This document shows, one piece after another, positions 35,186-44,333 of a stretch of DNA of 64,000 nt. The stretch spans positions 1-64,000 of the forward strand of contig NZ_NWSQ01000010.1 in NCBI RefSeq assembly GCF_002531725.1, given 5' to 3'. This DNA is from Rhizobium sp. L43. Its GTDB lineage: Bacteria > Pseudomonadota > Alphaproteobacteria > Rhizobiales > Rhizobiaceae. Both the position numbers and the translations under genes were made by a program. Position 1 is the first letter of the stretch. The number at the start of each line of letters is the position of its first letter. The notes beneath the pieces are model-generated. The model did no database searches and had not been told where the DNA came from. It was given only the letters and a program-made list of their open reading frames with translations.

Positions 35186-36670
35186 ATGGCAATCTATTAT
35201 GTGAATCCTGCGATAGGCTCCAACGGCAACAATGGAACGAGCGAAGACACGCCGTTTGCATCCTTTTGGGCGGTGGAAAACTTGAAGCTGCAGCCCGGCG
35301 ACAGCGTGCTGCTTGCCGCCGGAAGCGTGTTCAACGACCAGCTCGACCTGAAATATTCCGGCACTGCCAGCGCCCCGATCACCATCGGCAGCTATGGGGT
35401 CGGCGATGCGCCTGTTATCCATAGCCCCGGCGACGGCATTCACAGCCTTTATGCATCGAACATCGTCATCGAGAACCTCAAGATCTCGGACACAGCAGGC
35501 GCGGCGATCTATGGCGGCTATGTTTCGAACTGGACCGTCCGCAATGTCGAGGTGGAAAATACCGGAAGTTCCACCAAGTCGGGCTCCGTCACCTTCAGGA
35601 CCGGTTCGAACATTACCATCGAAAACAGCACGATCACCGGCGTCAACGGCGACGGCGTCTGGATCGAAAAGGTCAACGGCGTCAATTTTCTCAACAACAC
35701 CGTCACCAACGCCCACGGCACCGCGGCAGATGCCGTGCAGATGAACGACAGCAGCAATATCGTCATCAGCGGCAATTACCTCGACCAGACGGGCGCCGCG
35801 ACGCCGAAGGGCGTCATCACGCTCGTGCGGCCGGTGAATGCCGTGGTCGAGGATAATACGCTGATTGGTGGCGGCTTCGGGGTCAGCGCCCAAGCGGGTA
35901 CGAATATCGCCATCCACGACAATGACATTTCAGGTTATGGCGGCTACAGCTGGTCTTACGCCATCGGTCTCGGCGACCAGGGCAACACTCGCGACTACGA
36001 CATATCAGGCAACTATATCCATGACGGCGTATGGGGCGTAGCGGTCAGCGCCGCCGGCACCACCAGTTACGTTCGCGAGGGTATCGAGATCTACGGCAAC
36101 GTCTTCGACGACCTGTCGCAGGCGGCGCTAAAGGTCGACAGACCGGCATCGGGCTCTTTTCATGACAATGTCATCGCCAGCGATGTCACGCCCTACAGCA
36201 TATCCCCGGCCATCATCGCCGCGAACACCTTTCCCGTCAGCAACAATACGACGCTTGATGAGGCCCAGCTTGCGATCCTTGATAGCCATGTTGCGGGAGA
36301 TACAACACATGCGGACGCAGTCCCGACGATCGTCGCAACGCATGACAGCCTGAAAATCTCAGCCGACACGGACGGCGCTCATCATGGCAATCTCCTCGAA
36401 AACGACAGCTCGGCCAATGGGATCCTGCTGCTTCGCCGCTTCGACGGCGAATTGATCAACAAGAACGGCCTGACGCTGACCGGCCAATACGGCACCATCC
36501 ATGTCGACGATCACGGCGACTATAGCTACACGATCGACGCGACGAAGCTCGCCGGGCTTAGCGGTGAGGTGAGCGAGACCTTCCAGTATAAGATCTCCGA
36601 TGGGGCCGCGCATCATTTCGACACGGATACGCTGAGCATCTCCATCCATGTGGACGGCGTGCTGACCTGA
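35186..36670 (+). CDS. beta-helix secreted protein, PlyA/PlyB-like, copy 2
   Basis: 494 residues, collinear with the 32315 protein: MAIYYVNPAIGSNGNNGTSE, the same beta-helix ladders, and one Ra/CHDL module from about 385 ([20 protein letters not shown]), ending HVDGVLT. Both starts share the context GGCGATATG; AAGG precedes this one. The proteins differ at many positions along the whole length, so the duplication is not recent. Likely a type I-secreted polysaccharide-modifying enzyme acting on acidic EPS, by analogy with PlyA/PlyB. The 380 bases before it contain AT-rich text with no recognised gene. Confidence 0.8.
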   Translation: MAIYYVNPAIGSNGNNGTSEDTPFASFWAVENLKLQPGDSVLLAAGSVFNDQLDLKYSGTASAPITIGSYGVGDAPVIHSPGDGIHSLYASNIVIENLKISDTAGAAIYGGYVSNWTVRNVEVENTGSSTKSGSVTFRTGSNITIENSTITGVNGDGVWIEKVNGVNFLNNTVTNAHGTAADAVQMNDSSNIVISGNYLDQTGAATPKGVITLVRPVNAVVEDNTLIGGGFGVSAQAGTNIAIHDNDISGYGGYSWSYAIGLGDQGNTRDYDISGNYIHDGVWGVAVSAAGTTSYVREGIEIYGNVFDDLSQAALKVDRPASGSFHDNVIASDVTPYSISPAIIAANTFPVSNNTTLDEAQLAILDSHVAGDTTHADAVPTIVATHDSLKISADTDGAHHGNLLENDSSANGILLLRRFDGELINKNGLTLTGQYGTIHVDDHGDYSYTIDATKLAGLSGEVSETFQYKISDGAAHHFDTDTLSISIHVDGVLT

Positions 36671-36692
36671 ACAGGGATGCCGGCAGCAAACG

Positions 36693-36715
36693 GCGCCTCG
36701 CCCGGTTCGAGGCGC
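36693..36715. terminator. hairpin between convergent genes
   Basis: GCGCCTCG (36693-36700) and CGAGGCGC (36708-36715) form an eight-pair stem. It may end both the copy 2 transcript and the convergent gene at 36736. Confidence 0.5.
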
Positions 36716-36735
36716 GGCGGTGGAGAGCACATGTC

Positions 36736-37017
36736 TCACCGGTCGTCGAACAGGATCCTGGTGACGTCGATTTCGACTTCGGCGCAGATGATCTCGTATT
36801 CGGTGATGATCGCCGGATCGGCCGACCTATCCCTGCGCATGCGATCAAGGGCGGCGCAGGCCTCGCCATAGGCTGCGCACAGTTCGTAAAGATGGGGCCG
36901 GCTCTCTGCGGTCGCCCGGATCGTTGCCCGCGTCGCGGGCAGCCGCATCATCAGCCTGGCCAGCCCCTGTTCGGCGGCCTGCCGGGGAATGTGTGCTACG
37001 CCTTCTTTCCGGACCAT
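36736..37017 (-). CDS. hypothetical helical protein
   Basis: 93 residues from the ATG at 37017 (GAGGG upstream); an ATG at 37152 would add 45 residues of low-complexity text. The sequence MVRKEGVAHIPRQAAEQGLA, followed by Arg/Ala/Glu-rich helices and EYEIICAEVEIDVTRILFDD, suggests a soluble all-helical protein. No family is recognised and no signal peptide is present. Confidence 0.55.
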   Translation of the reverse strand: MVRKEGVAHIPRQAAEQGLARLMMRLPATRATIRATAESRPHLYELCAAYGEACAALDRMRRDRSADPAIITEYEIICAEVEIDVTRILFDDR

Positions 37018-37194
37018 GCCATCAACCCTCGCTGCCTTCGTTCTCCTGTCCTGAGGGTTAGTACGCAGGAATGCTGCATTTGGTTTCATGGCGGATGCAG
37101 GATTGGTGTGCTGCCGCGCGTCTTCCGCTGAGTTCGGCATTGCGACACCCAAGGCCCGCCGCCCGCGATTGTCGGCTTCTCAGCCGCTATCTGT

Positions 37195-37971
37195 TCAGGA
37201 AGAGAGGCCGATGGTGATGGTGGCGGAAAGCACGCCGTCATCGAGTTTCTCGAAATCGAATATGTGATCGGCGGCGTCCTCAGGGATGAGGCCGTCCTCC
37301 TCATTGCGTGTATCGCGGCCAGGGCGTCCAAGATAGTCCGGATGCTCGCCATAGATGATGTCGCTCAGCGCATCATCGAAATAGATCTGGCTGACGAGAA
37401 GCTCCTTGCCGTCGACCAGGATGCGGCAATGAACATGCGGCGTGCGGCCTTGGTACCATCCGGGATAGACCGTCAGGAAGCTTGCCTGTCCCTCTGCATC
37501 CGTCAACTGGCGGCCGCGAAAGGCAAGCCCGCTGGTGGCCTCGGCATCGCCGAGTGTACACATCTCCGCAGCCTCGCGGCCGGAATAGATGCCACGGTGA
37601 TCGGTATGCCAGATTTCGATATCGGCGTTGTCGGCCGGCCGGCAATCGGCTGCATGAACGATCCGAACCGCCAGCCGCAACGGCAGCCCGGCCTTTCCTT
37701 CCGAGACGTCCCGACGGACGGGAATATTGTTGACGTGGCAGGGGCCAAGGGTCTGGGCGAGGGTGACGACGCAATTCGGACGGGTGCGGAAAAGCGGCGC
37801 CGGCAGTTTTTCCAAGGCGACCGACTTTGTGCCGCCGCTCAGGAAATCCGTTCCCTTCCAGTCGAATGCCCTGGCTGCGACAGTGATGTGCCGCCGTGGC
37901 CAGATCGCCACCGCAGCCACGGACGATGCAACAATGGCCGCACCTCCGAGCACAAGGGTCCGCCTCTTCAT
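37195..37971 (-). CDS. exported intradiol ring-cleavage dioxygenase-like protein
   Basis: 258 residues. The N-terminus MKRRTLVLGGAAIVASSVAA is a Tat-like or Sec signal. The core contains the intradiol dioxygenase pattern: LGPCHVNNIPVRRDV, IEIWHTDHRGIYSG with a Tyr ligand, FLTVYPGWYQGRTPHVHCRI with Tyr, His and His iron ligands, and QIYFDD. Exported members of this family cleave catechols or act on related aromatics; the real substrate is unknown. Divergent from the antiporter gene at 38287. Confidence 0.85.
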   Translation of the reverse strand: MKRRTLVLGGAAIVASSVAAVAIWPRRHITVAARAFDWKGTDFLSGGTKSVALEKLPAPLFRTRPNCVVTLAQTLGPCHVNNIPVRRDVSEGKAGLPLRLAVRIVHAADCRPADNADIEIWHTDHRGIYSGREAAEMCTLGDAEATSGLAFRGRQLTDAEGQASFLTVYPGWYQGRTPHVHCRILVDGKELLVSQIYFDDALSDIIYGEHPDYLGRPGRDTRNEEDGLIPEDAADHIFDFEKLDDGVLSATITIGLSS

Positions 37972-38286
37972 ATGTCTTCCTTTGCGTTAAAACGCCGGTG
38001 TAAGGAGCATGCCCAGGAAATTCCAATTAAATCCAGGCAATGATCGACGGCAACGCGGTCATTGACATCAGATGTACGCTGCGGCCTAAGCGCCATTCTG
38101 TCCGGCGCATTGACGAGAAAGCGTATACTACCGATGCTATTACAGGGACGGTTTCTAAAGGTGTCCACCGAGTTCGTCGCAAAATATACGGCAACGCTTT
38201 GATTCCTGTATAATTCTTTGAATCGACTTCAGATTTGAATTATCCAGCAGGCATCCGACATTCGTTGCTGAGCCAGGGCAGGGCAC
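37972..38286. promoter_or_regulatory. divergent promoter region
   Basis: The 315-base gap between the divergent dioxygenase-like gene and the antiporter is AT-richer than its flanks. It contains a perfect TATAAT at about 38209 directed at the antiporter, with no good -35 box. No further gene is seen. Confidence 0.35.
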
Positions 38287-39867
38287 ATGGAACCAACCCA
38301 TTTATTCGAGCTTGTCATCGCGATGTTTCTCGCGATCATCGCGCTGCAGTATGCCGCCCACAGGCTTGGATTGCCGCCGTCCGTCGCGCTGCTGACCGGC
38401 GGCGCTTTGCTGGCCTTTGTGCCGGGGCTGCCGGCGATATCGGTCGATCCCGAGCTGGTGCTGGTCATCTTCCTGCCGCCGCTGTTGATGGACGGCGCCT
38501 GGTCCATCGCGCTGGCGCGGCTGCGGCGCCATATGATTGGCATCGCCTCGCTTGCCGTCGGCGCGGTGCTCTTCACCTGCGCTGTTGTCGCGGTTGTGGC
38601 CCATCTCCTCTTTCCATCACTTCCGTGGGCTGCCTGCGCGGCACTCGGCGCCATCGTCGCGCCGCCGGACGCGGTTTCGGCCCGCGCGGTGCTGGAGCGC
38701 GTCAGGCTGCCGCGGCGGCTGCAGATTTTGCTGGAAGGCGAGAGCCTGCTCAACGATGCGAGCGGCCTGGTTCTCTTCCGTTTTGCCGTTGCCGCCGCCG
38801 CAACGGGAGCGTTCAGCGCGGGGGAGGCGGTCGGCAGCTTCTTCGTGCTGGCGCTCGGCGGCGCCATCGTCGGTATCGTGGTCGGAGCGGCATGGGTCAA
38901 ACTCATCCGGCATCTCGGCGACGACTATCTCATCATCGCAGCCACCGTACTGCTCGGTTGGGTTTCCTATCTGCTGGGGGAACAGCTGCATGTTTCCGGC
39001 GTCATCGCCACCGTCACCACGGGCCTGATTGCGAGCTGGCACCAGCACACGGTATTTTCAGCAGCAACGCGCATGCGCGGCACGTCGTTCTGGGCGGTGA
39101 TGATCTTCCTGATGGAGGCTGCGGTTTTTACCTTGATCGGCCTCTCGCTGCGGGACGTCGTCGAACGCGGCGGCGGCCTGACTATCGTGATCGCGAAAAT
39201 GGGACTGCCGATGCTGGCGATCCTCGTCACGCTGGTGGTCGCGCGTTTTGCCTGGGTCTTCGCCTCCGATCTCGTCATCAGGTTCTGTGCTGCCCTGGGG
39301 CTCACCCGCGCCCAACCGCTCGGCGTGGGCGGTGCGACGGTTCTCAGCTGGGCAGGCGTGCGCGGCGTGGTCACACTCGCCCTGGCGCTGAGCCTGCCCG
39401 AGGGATTTGCGGGCCGTGACTTCATCCTCGCCACCGCATTTGCCGTCATTCTCGGAACCGTGCTCGTGCAGGGCACGACATTGGGGCGAATGATTGCCTG
39501 GGCGCGGCTGGCGCCGGAGACGGAAAGAGCGCGCCTGACCATGAGCCAGGCCGAAGCCGCCATGGCGCAGGCGCAGTTCGGGACCGTCCAAAACCTGGCA
39601 TATGACGCGGAGGGGAAACTCATCCATCCGCAATTGCTGGAGCGTTACCAGCGCCGGGCGACAGCGATCGTCGACTATGCCGAGAGAACCGAGCACTACA
39701 TACCGGTGCTGCATGCGCATTTCGACGTCGTTCTCGAAGCGGTTGCAACGGGACGCCGGGAACTCATCCGCCTCCACCGCGCCGGCGAGATCGATGACGA
39801 GACGTTGCGGGAGCTGGAACGGGATCTCGATCTCGAGGAACTGAGCGCGATCTCGGCCAAGGCCTGA
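38287..39867 (+). CDS. Na+/H+ antiporter of the CPA1/NhaP type
   Basis: 526 residues with 12-13 membrane helices up to about residue 410 and a 115-residue cytoplasmic tail. The ion-binding motif is GAIVAPPDAVSA (the Asp of the CPA1 ND/DA-type motif), with GESLLNDASGLVLF and WAGVRGVVTLALAL as further family marks. It exchanges Na+ or K+ for H+. It converges on kup, with only 19 bases between their stops; both genes serve monovalent cation balance. Confidence 0.92.
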   Translation: MEPTHLFELVIAMFLAIIALQYAAHRLGLPPSVALLTGGALLAFVPGLPAISVDPELVLVIFLPPLLMDGAWSIALARLRRHMIGIASLAVGAVLFTCAVVAVVAHLLFPSLPWAACAALGAIVAPPDAVSARAVLERVRLPRRLQILLEGESLLNDASGLVLFRFAVAAAATGAFSAGEAVGSFFVLALGGAIVGIVVGAAWVKLIRHLGDDYLIIAATVLLGWVSYLLGEQLHVSGVIATVTTGLIASWHQHTVFSAATRMRGTSFWAVMIFLMEAAVFTLIGLSLRDVVERGGGLTIVIAKMGLPMLAILVTLVVARFAWVFASDLVIRFCAALGLTRAQPLGVGGATVLSWAGVRGVVTLALALSLPEGFAGRDFILATAFAVILGTVLVQGTTLGRMIAWARLAPETERARLTMSQAEAAMAQAQFGTVQNLAYDAEGKLIHPQLLERYQRRATAIVDYAERTEHYIPVLHAHFDVVLEAVATGRRELIRLHRAGEIDDETLRELERDLDLEELSAISAKA

Positions 39868-39886
39868 GGGGCAGCGTCATCATGCT

Positions 39887-41788
39887 CTAAATGGCGATCT
39901 GTTCGCCGAGTTCGACGACGCGGTTGGACGGCAGGTTGAAATAGTCGGAGGGATCGATGGCCAAGCCCTCCAGCGCCATAAATATGCGCTCCTGCCAGGC
40001 GGGCAGCCCGGTGTTCGGCGTCCTGACGAGGTTCCGGCGGCCGAGATAGAAGGAGGTCCTCATGATCTCGAACTTGAAGCCGCTCTCCCGGCAGAGAGCC
40101 AGCGCCCGGGTGACGTCGGGGTCGTCCATGAAGCCGAAGGTGATGTCCAGACGGACGAAACGCGGCGACAGCTGGCTGATCTTGATGCGGCGGCTGTCGG
40201 GAACATAAGGTTCGTCCTCGGTCCACACGGTCAGGATGACGTTCTGTTCGTGGAGCACATGGTTGTGCTTGAGATTGTGGAGCAGAACATTCGGCGTGCG
40301 ATCCGGGACGCTGGTCAGGAAGACTGCCGTTCCCGGAACGGTGACCGGGGAATGGTCCGACTTTCGCTCGATCGACCTGATGAAGGAATCGAGAGGGATC
40401 TCGTTGTTGGCCCGCAGTCTCTTCAGATAGGCTTGGCCTCGGGTCCATGTCCACATCAGGATCATGATCGCCAGCGCAAGAGCGACCGGGACCCAGCCGC
40501 CATCGTAGATCTTCAGCAGATTGGCCGCCAGGAACATGACTTCGATGGTGAAGAGCGGCAGTAGCCAGGCGGCGGCGAGCACGAGGGAGTAGCCCCAGAC
40601 GACCCGAAGGAACTGGAAGACCAGCATGGTCGAGATGACCATGGTTCCCGTCACCGAGATGCCGTAGGCCGTCGCCAGCGACTCGGAGTCGCCGAAGGAA
40701 AAGATCAGCATCAAGACGCCGACCAGCAGGAGAAGATTGACGGCCGGCACGTAGATCTGGCCGGTGTTGGTCTCCGACGTGAACTTGATCCTGAGCCTCG
40801 GCAGGAAGCCGAGGTGAACCGCCGAGCGGGACAGCGAAAATGCGCCTGTTATCACCGCCTGGCTGGCGATGATCGTTGCCATCGTCGCCAGAAGAACCAT
40901 TGGCGGCAAGGCCCAGTCGGGATACATCAGGAAGAACGGGTTGCCGGCCGTTTCGGGATGAGCGAGAACGAGCGCGCCCTGGCCGAGATAGTTCAGGAGC
41001 AATGCCGGAAAGACGAGCACGAACCATGCCATCTGGATCGGGCGGCGGCCGAAATGCCCGAGGTCGGCATAGAGCGCTTCGGCGCCCGTCACCGTCAGAA
41101 AGACGGCGCCGAGCACGATGAGGCCGACGCTGCCGGCATGGGTTAGGAACAGGAATGCATTGACCGGATTGAGCGCGGCCAGAATTCTCCAGTCGTCGCC
41201 GATATGGATCAGGCCTCCCGCTGCCATGGCCAGAAACCACAACACCGTGATCGGACCGAAAAACGTCGAAACAGCAGCAGTTCCCCTCGACTGGACTGCA
41301 AAGAGAACGATCATGATCCCCGCCGACGCAAGCGGGACGTATTCGGCAAAGGCGGGTGTGATCAATTTCAAGCCTTCGAGGGCCGACATGACGGACAAGG
41401 CAGGCGTAATCATCGCATCGCCGATGAAGAGGGCTGCGCCGATCAGGCCGGCGAAGAAGAGCACCGGCACATTTCGCCCCATCTTCTTCATCAGGAGGGC
41501 GAGGAGTGAAAGCGCGCCGCCTTCGCCGTCATTGTCTGCCCGCAGCAGGAACAGCACATATTTGAAGGTCACGATGATCGTCAGAGTCCAGACCATCAGC
41601 GAAATGAGACCGATGACCTCGGCCTCGTGTACGCCATCGGCGGCAAAGGGCCTCAGCGCCTCGCGAAAGGCATAGAGCGGGCTGGTGCCGATATCGCCAT
41701 AGACGACGCCGACCGCGCCGACGACCAGTCCGATAAAGCCCTTTCGGCCGGCATCTTCACCCGTATTGTCTATATGCGTCGACGCCAT
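39887..41788 (-). CDS. kup: Kup-type potassium uptake protein
   Basis: 633 residues from the ATG at 41788 ([10 protein letters not shown]...; GGGGA upstream), twelve membrane helices and a C-terminal soluble domain of about 190 residues. [18 protein letters not shown] is the Kup signature. It imports K+ with protons, without ATP hydrolysis. An in-frame ATG 39 bases upstream exists but is less likely. The tyrS remnant at 41882 begins just upstream. Confidence 0.95.
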   Translation of the reverse strand: MASTHIDNTGEDAGRKGFIGLVVGAVGVVYGDIGTSPLYAFREALRPFAADGVHEAEVIGLISLMVWTLTIIVTFKYVLFLLRADNDGEGGALSLLALLMKKMGRNVPVLFFAGLIGAALFIGDAMITPALSVMSALEGLKLITPAFAEYVPLASAGIMIVLFAVQSRGTAAVSTFFGPITVLWFLAMAAGGLIHIGDDWRILAALNPVNAFLFLTHAGSVGLIVLGAVFLTVTGAEALYADLGHFGRRPIQMAWFVLVFPALLLNYLGQGALVLAHPETAGNPFFLMYPDWALPPMVLLATMATIIASQAVITGAFSLSRSAVHLGFLPRLRIKFTSETNTGQIYVPAVNLLLLVGVLMLIFSFGDSESLATAYGISVTGTMVISTMLVFQFLRVVWGYSLVLAAAWLLPLFTIEVMFLAANLLKIYDGGWVPVALALAIMILMWTWTRGQAYLKRLRANNEIPLDSFIRSIERKSDHSPVTVPGTAVFLTSVPDRTPNVLLHNLKHNHVLHEQNVILTVWTEDEPYVPDSRRIKISQLSPRFVRLDITFGFMDDPDVTRALALCRESGFKFEIMRTSFYLGRRNLVRTPNTGLPAWQERIFMALEGLAIDPSDYFNLPSNRVVELGEQIAI

Positions 41789-41881
41789 AGTTCCCCGCTT
41801 ATGCCCCTTGGCTATGAACACAAACATATGCCGTATTGCAGAACGGCAAGTAAATTGATGCGGGTGTGAATTTTTTGTGGG

Positions 41882-42067
41882 GGACGGAGCGGCGTGGGGA
41901 GGGTGGTGCGATTGATCGTCGGCGGCGGTGTGCGGGTGAACGGAGGCAGCGTAAACGATGAGGCGTTGCGGCTTGGTGACGCCGACTTCCAGGATCGCGT
42001 CATTAAGCTGTCAATCGGCAAGAAGCGATACGTTCTCCTTCAATCGGCGGTGGCGCCACCCTACTGA
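41882..42067 (+). pseudogene. tyrosyl-tRNA synthetase S4-domain remnant
   Basis: The open frame reads [33 protein letters not shown] and [16 protein letters not shown] before TGA at 42065. This is the RNA-binding S4 domain that closes bacterial TyrS. There is no catalytic domain upstream, only the kup promoter side, and a TGA at 41867 cuts the frame. It is a fragment of a second tyrS or of a displaced copy, probably left by recombination. Confidence 0.7.
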
Positions 42068-42146
42068 CAGGGGCTGTCAGCATGATGGTCGACAATGCGG
42101 GAAACGTGGGTTTCCGAGCCAGTCGCCATTTCGTCGAAGTGTCCAG

Positions 42147-42164
42147 CTATCCCCCGGGGGATAG
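42147..42164. repeat. 18-bp perfect palindrome before the MFS gene
   Basis: CTATCCCCCGGGGGATAG stands 39 bases before the MFS carrier start. It could be an operator. A small stem GACAG-GGG-CTGTC is at 42065-42077. Confidence 0.4.
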
Positions 42165-42203
42165 TTGGGCTTAATCCCTCCAATCGGAGCAGCGTCCCCT
42201 AAG

Positions 42204-43379
42204 ATGAAGCCGCACCATCGCATTTTCTTCATTCAGTTTGCTGTAGCCCTTTCCGTGGGGGCGTGTCTTTCGCGGTTGCCCGACCTTCAGCTCAAGTTTC
42301 GCCTGACCGAAGGAGAGCTCGGCCTTTTGCTCGCGATCATGTCCCTCGGGGTTCTCTGCGGGTTGACGTTCGCAGCGCGGTTCATCGAGAGGCTCGGTGC
42401 GCGCATAACGGCCTTCGTCACCGTCTTCGGTGCGGCGTTGTTTTATGCACTGATCCCCTGGATGCCTTCAGTTCCCTTGGCGATGCCATTGTTCTTTATC
42501 TCAGGCGTTTTCGCCGGCGCATTCGAGATCAACGCCAATATCGAAACCGATCGCCATGAGGCGCTGCTCGGCTACCGCATCATGAGCCGGGCTCACGGCA
42601 TGTGGAGCCTCGGCTTCTGCATCACCGCCCTCGTTGCCGCCGGCATGCGGCAGGCCGCCGTCTCCATCGAACTGCATACCTTCATCGTCCTCGTGGCGGT
42701 CTTGATTGCGGGGTCGATCGTCTTCTCCGGGATCGAGAATGCGCCCCGGCGGCATGATGCTCACGCCGGCGATGCTCCGCTCGTCGCTTTTCCGACGATC
42801 GGGCTGCTACCCCTTTGCCTCATCGGCGCAGCTCCGCTTCTCGCCGAAGGCGCGAGCGTCGATTGGTCGGCGATCTATATGCGCGACGTATTCGCGGTCG
42901 AACCATTCGTCGGCGGGCTCAGCGTGGCGATTTTCTCCGCGTTCATCGCCATCGGACGGCTGGCTATGGACCCTGTCATCGACCGCTTCAATCCGCGCCG
43001 GGTCGCAATAGGTCTCCTCGGGATCGCGGCCATCGGTCTTGTCATGGTTGCGACGGCGGCACACCCGGTTGTCGCGCTCGCAGGCTTTGGCCTGACAGGT
43101 ATCGGCTGCTCCTCGGTCTATCCGCTTGCCATCTCGGCTGCGGCCCGGCGCACGGATCGACCCGCATCGGTCAGCGTTGCAGCGCTCGGGCAGACGACGT
43201 TCCTCGTGTTTTTTGCCGGGCCGCCGCTGCTCGGTTTCGTTGCCGAACACTTCGGCATCCGCTTTTCCTACTGGGTTGTCGTCCCGGTCATCGCCGCTGC
43301 ACTCCTCGTCACCAGGGCGCTTGCCGCAGCTTCTGCTGCGCTTACAGGCCAGCCCGAACCGGTGCAACCACACGGTTGA
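42204..43379 (+). CDS. MFS transporter
   Basis: 391 residues, 12 membrane helices. It begins MKPHHRIFFIQFAVALSVGA; the loop between helices 2 and 3 (RFIERLGARITAF) is MFS-like. The text resembles the YfkF/FucP-like or fosmidomycin-type carriers in which SRLPDLQLKFRLTEGELGLL is conserved, but the substrate is not evident. The start at 42204 has a weak site; an upstream ATG at 42165 would add 13 residues and would overlap the palindrome. Confidence 0.85.
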   Translation: MKPHHRIFFIQFAVALSVGACLSRLPDLQLKFRLTEGELGLLLAIMSLGVLCGLTFAARFIERLGARITAFVTVFGAALFYALIPWMPSVPLAMPLFFISGVFAGAFEINANIETDRHEALLGYRIMSRAHGMWSLGFCITALVAAGMRQAAVSIELHTFIVLVAVLIAGSIVFSGIENAPRRHDAHAGDAPLVAFPTIGLLPLCLIGAAPLLAEGASVDWSAIYMRDVFAVEPFVGGLSVAIFSAFIAIGRLAMDPVIDRFNPRRVAIGLLGIAAIGLVMVATAAHPVVALAGFGLTGIGCSSVYPLAISAAARRTDRPASVSVAALGQTTFLVFFAGPPLLGFVAEHFGIRFSYWVVVPVIAAALLVTRALAAASAALTGQPEPVQPHG

Positions 43380-43695
43380 CGCGCCGCCCGCCGTCCTAAA
43401 GTCCTTCATGTCTGCAACCGGCAAGGGTGACCACCGGCCTTCGCTGGTGAATGGAGCGAGCAATGTATTTCCCGCCGGATCGAAGTATTACGAACAGCCG
43501 TTGTAACTATAGCTCATATAGGTGAGGGCCTGGGGTCACGCATTGTCGTCAATTTTCGGCGAACGGTCTTGCCGCTCAAGCACTTGCGGGCGTGGCTCAT
43601 CATTCTCTGAATGAACCTGGCTTGGTTAGCACACCCAAACCCTTCGGCCCGGAAAGCATGGGGTTTATGGGGTTTCGACGGTCTCGTTCGGCTGC

Positions 43696-43757
43696 AAAAA
43701 AAAGAGGCTTGTCAGCTACCCCAAGCGCCTCGGTCTAGACAGATTCTCGCCACCAAA
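43696..43757 (-). ncRNA. candidate small RNA
   Basis: On the minus strand GAGGCGCTTG and CAAGCCTC (43722-43731 and 43704-43711) form a terminator stem directly followed by eight T residues (43703-43696). No minus-strand protein gene lies within 600 bases upstream. A TAATAC box (43769-43764) would start transcription near 43757, giving a transcript of about 60 bases. The -35 region is poor. Confidence 0.4.
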
Positions 43758-43873
43758 ATGCCAGTATTAGTTGTTTCTAAATCACGCCATAATTCGCATT
43801 TACGTTGCCGCGCCTGTTTTATTCTTCGCCACATTTCGGAATTTCAACATTATACAAACAATGGTGGGTAACT

Positions 43874-44296
43874 ATGAAGGTTATTCTCGTCATCGTCCTC
43901 ACGGCGCTTGCCGTGCCCTGTGAGGCGGACATGCTGGGCACGGCATCCAAGTATAAAAGCATGCACGAACGTTCCATCTCCTTCCTCAGCATCAATCCGC
44001 GCAGAGTATCGTGGTGCGGGGCGTTCCTGGCCTTTGTCGCCAAGCGATCGTCCCGGCAGCCGCCGCCCAATCCCAACATGGCGGCGTCCTGGAGGAAGTT
44101 CGGCAAGCCGGTGTTCTTTCGCGCCGCTAGGCGTGGGGATGTCGTGGTGATCCGCACCGGCCGGCGCTTTCATGTCAGCCTGTTCGACCACATCGACCAG
44201 CGCCGGCAATATGTCTACCTGTTCGGGGGCAACCAATCCAACCGGGTTCAGCTGTCGCGTTATCGCGCCAGCTCGGTGGTCGCCGTGCGACGATGA
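43874..44296 (+). CDS. secreted TIGR02594-type peptidoglycan hydrolase
   Basis: 140 residues: signal peptide MKVILVIVLTALAVPCEA, then the NlpC/P60-like TIGR02594 pattern with the Cys nucleophile in VSWCGAFLAFVAKRS, the ASWRKFGKP stretch, GDVVVIRTG with the His in HVSLF, and the conserved LFGGNQSNRVQLSRY. It probably cleaves peptide bonds in peptidoglycan. It is preceded by a long stretch without genes (43380-43873), which holds only the candidate small RNA. Confidence 0.82.
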   Translation: MKVILVIVLTALAVPCEADMLGTASKYKSMHERSISFLSINPRRVSWCGAFLAFVAKRSSRQPPPNPNMAASWRKFGKPVFFRAARRGDVVVIRTGRRFHVSLFDHIDQRRQYVYLFGGNQSNRVQLSRYRASSVVAVRR

Positions 44297-44333
44297 AGCC
44301 GGTCAAACCTTGATGGCGGTGGGAAGACAGGCC

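Noticed and set aside
43408..43506. 32-codon frame after the MFS gene
   Set aside because: No ribosome-binding site and no recognisable feature.
43620..43700. Stretch looked at as a possible tRNA or tmRNA
   Set aside because: No cloverleaf or T-loop sequence can be formed.
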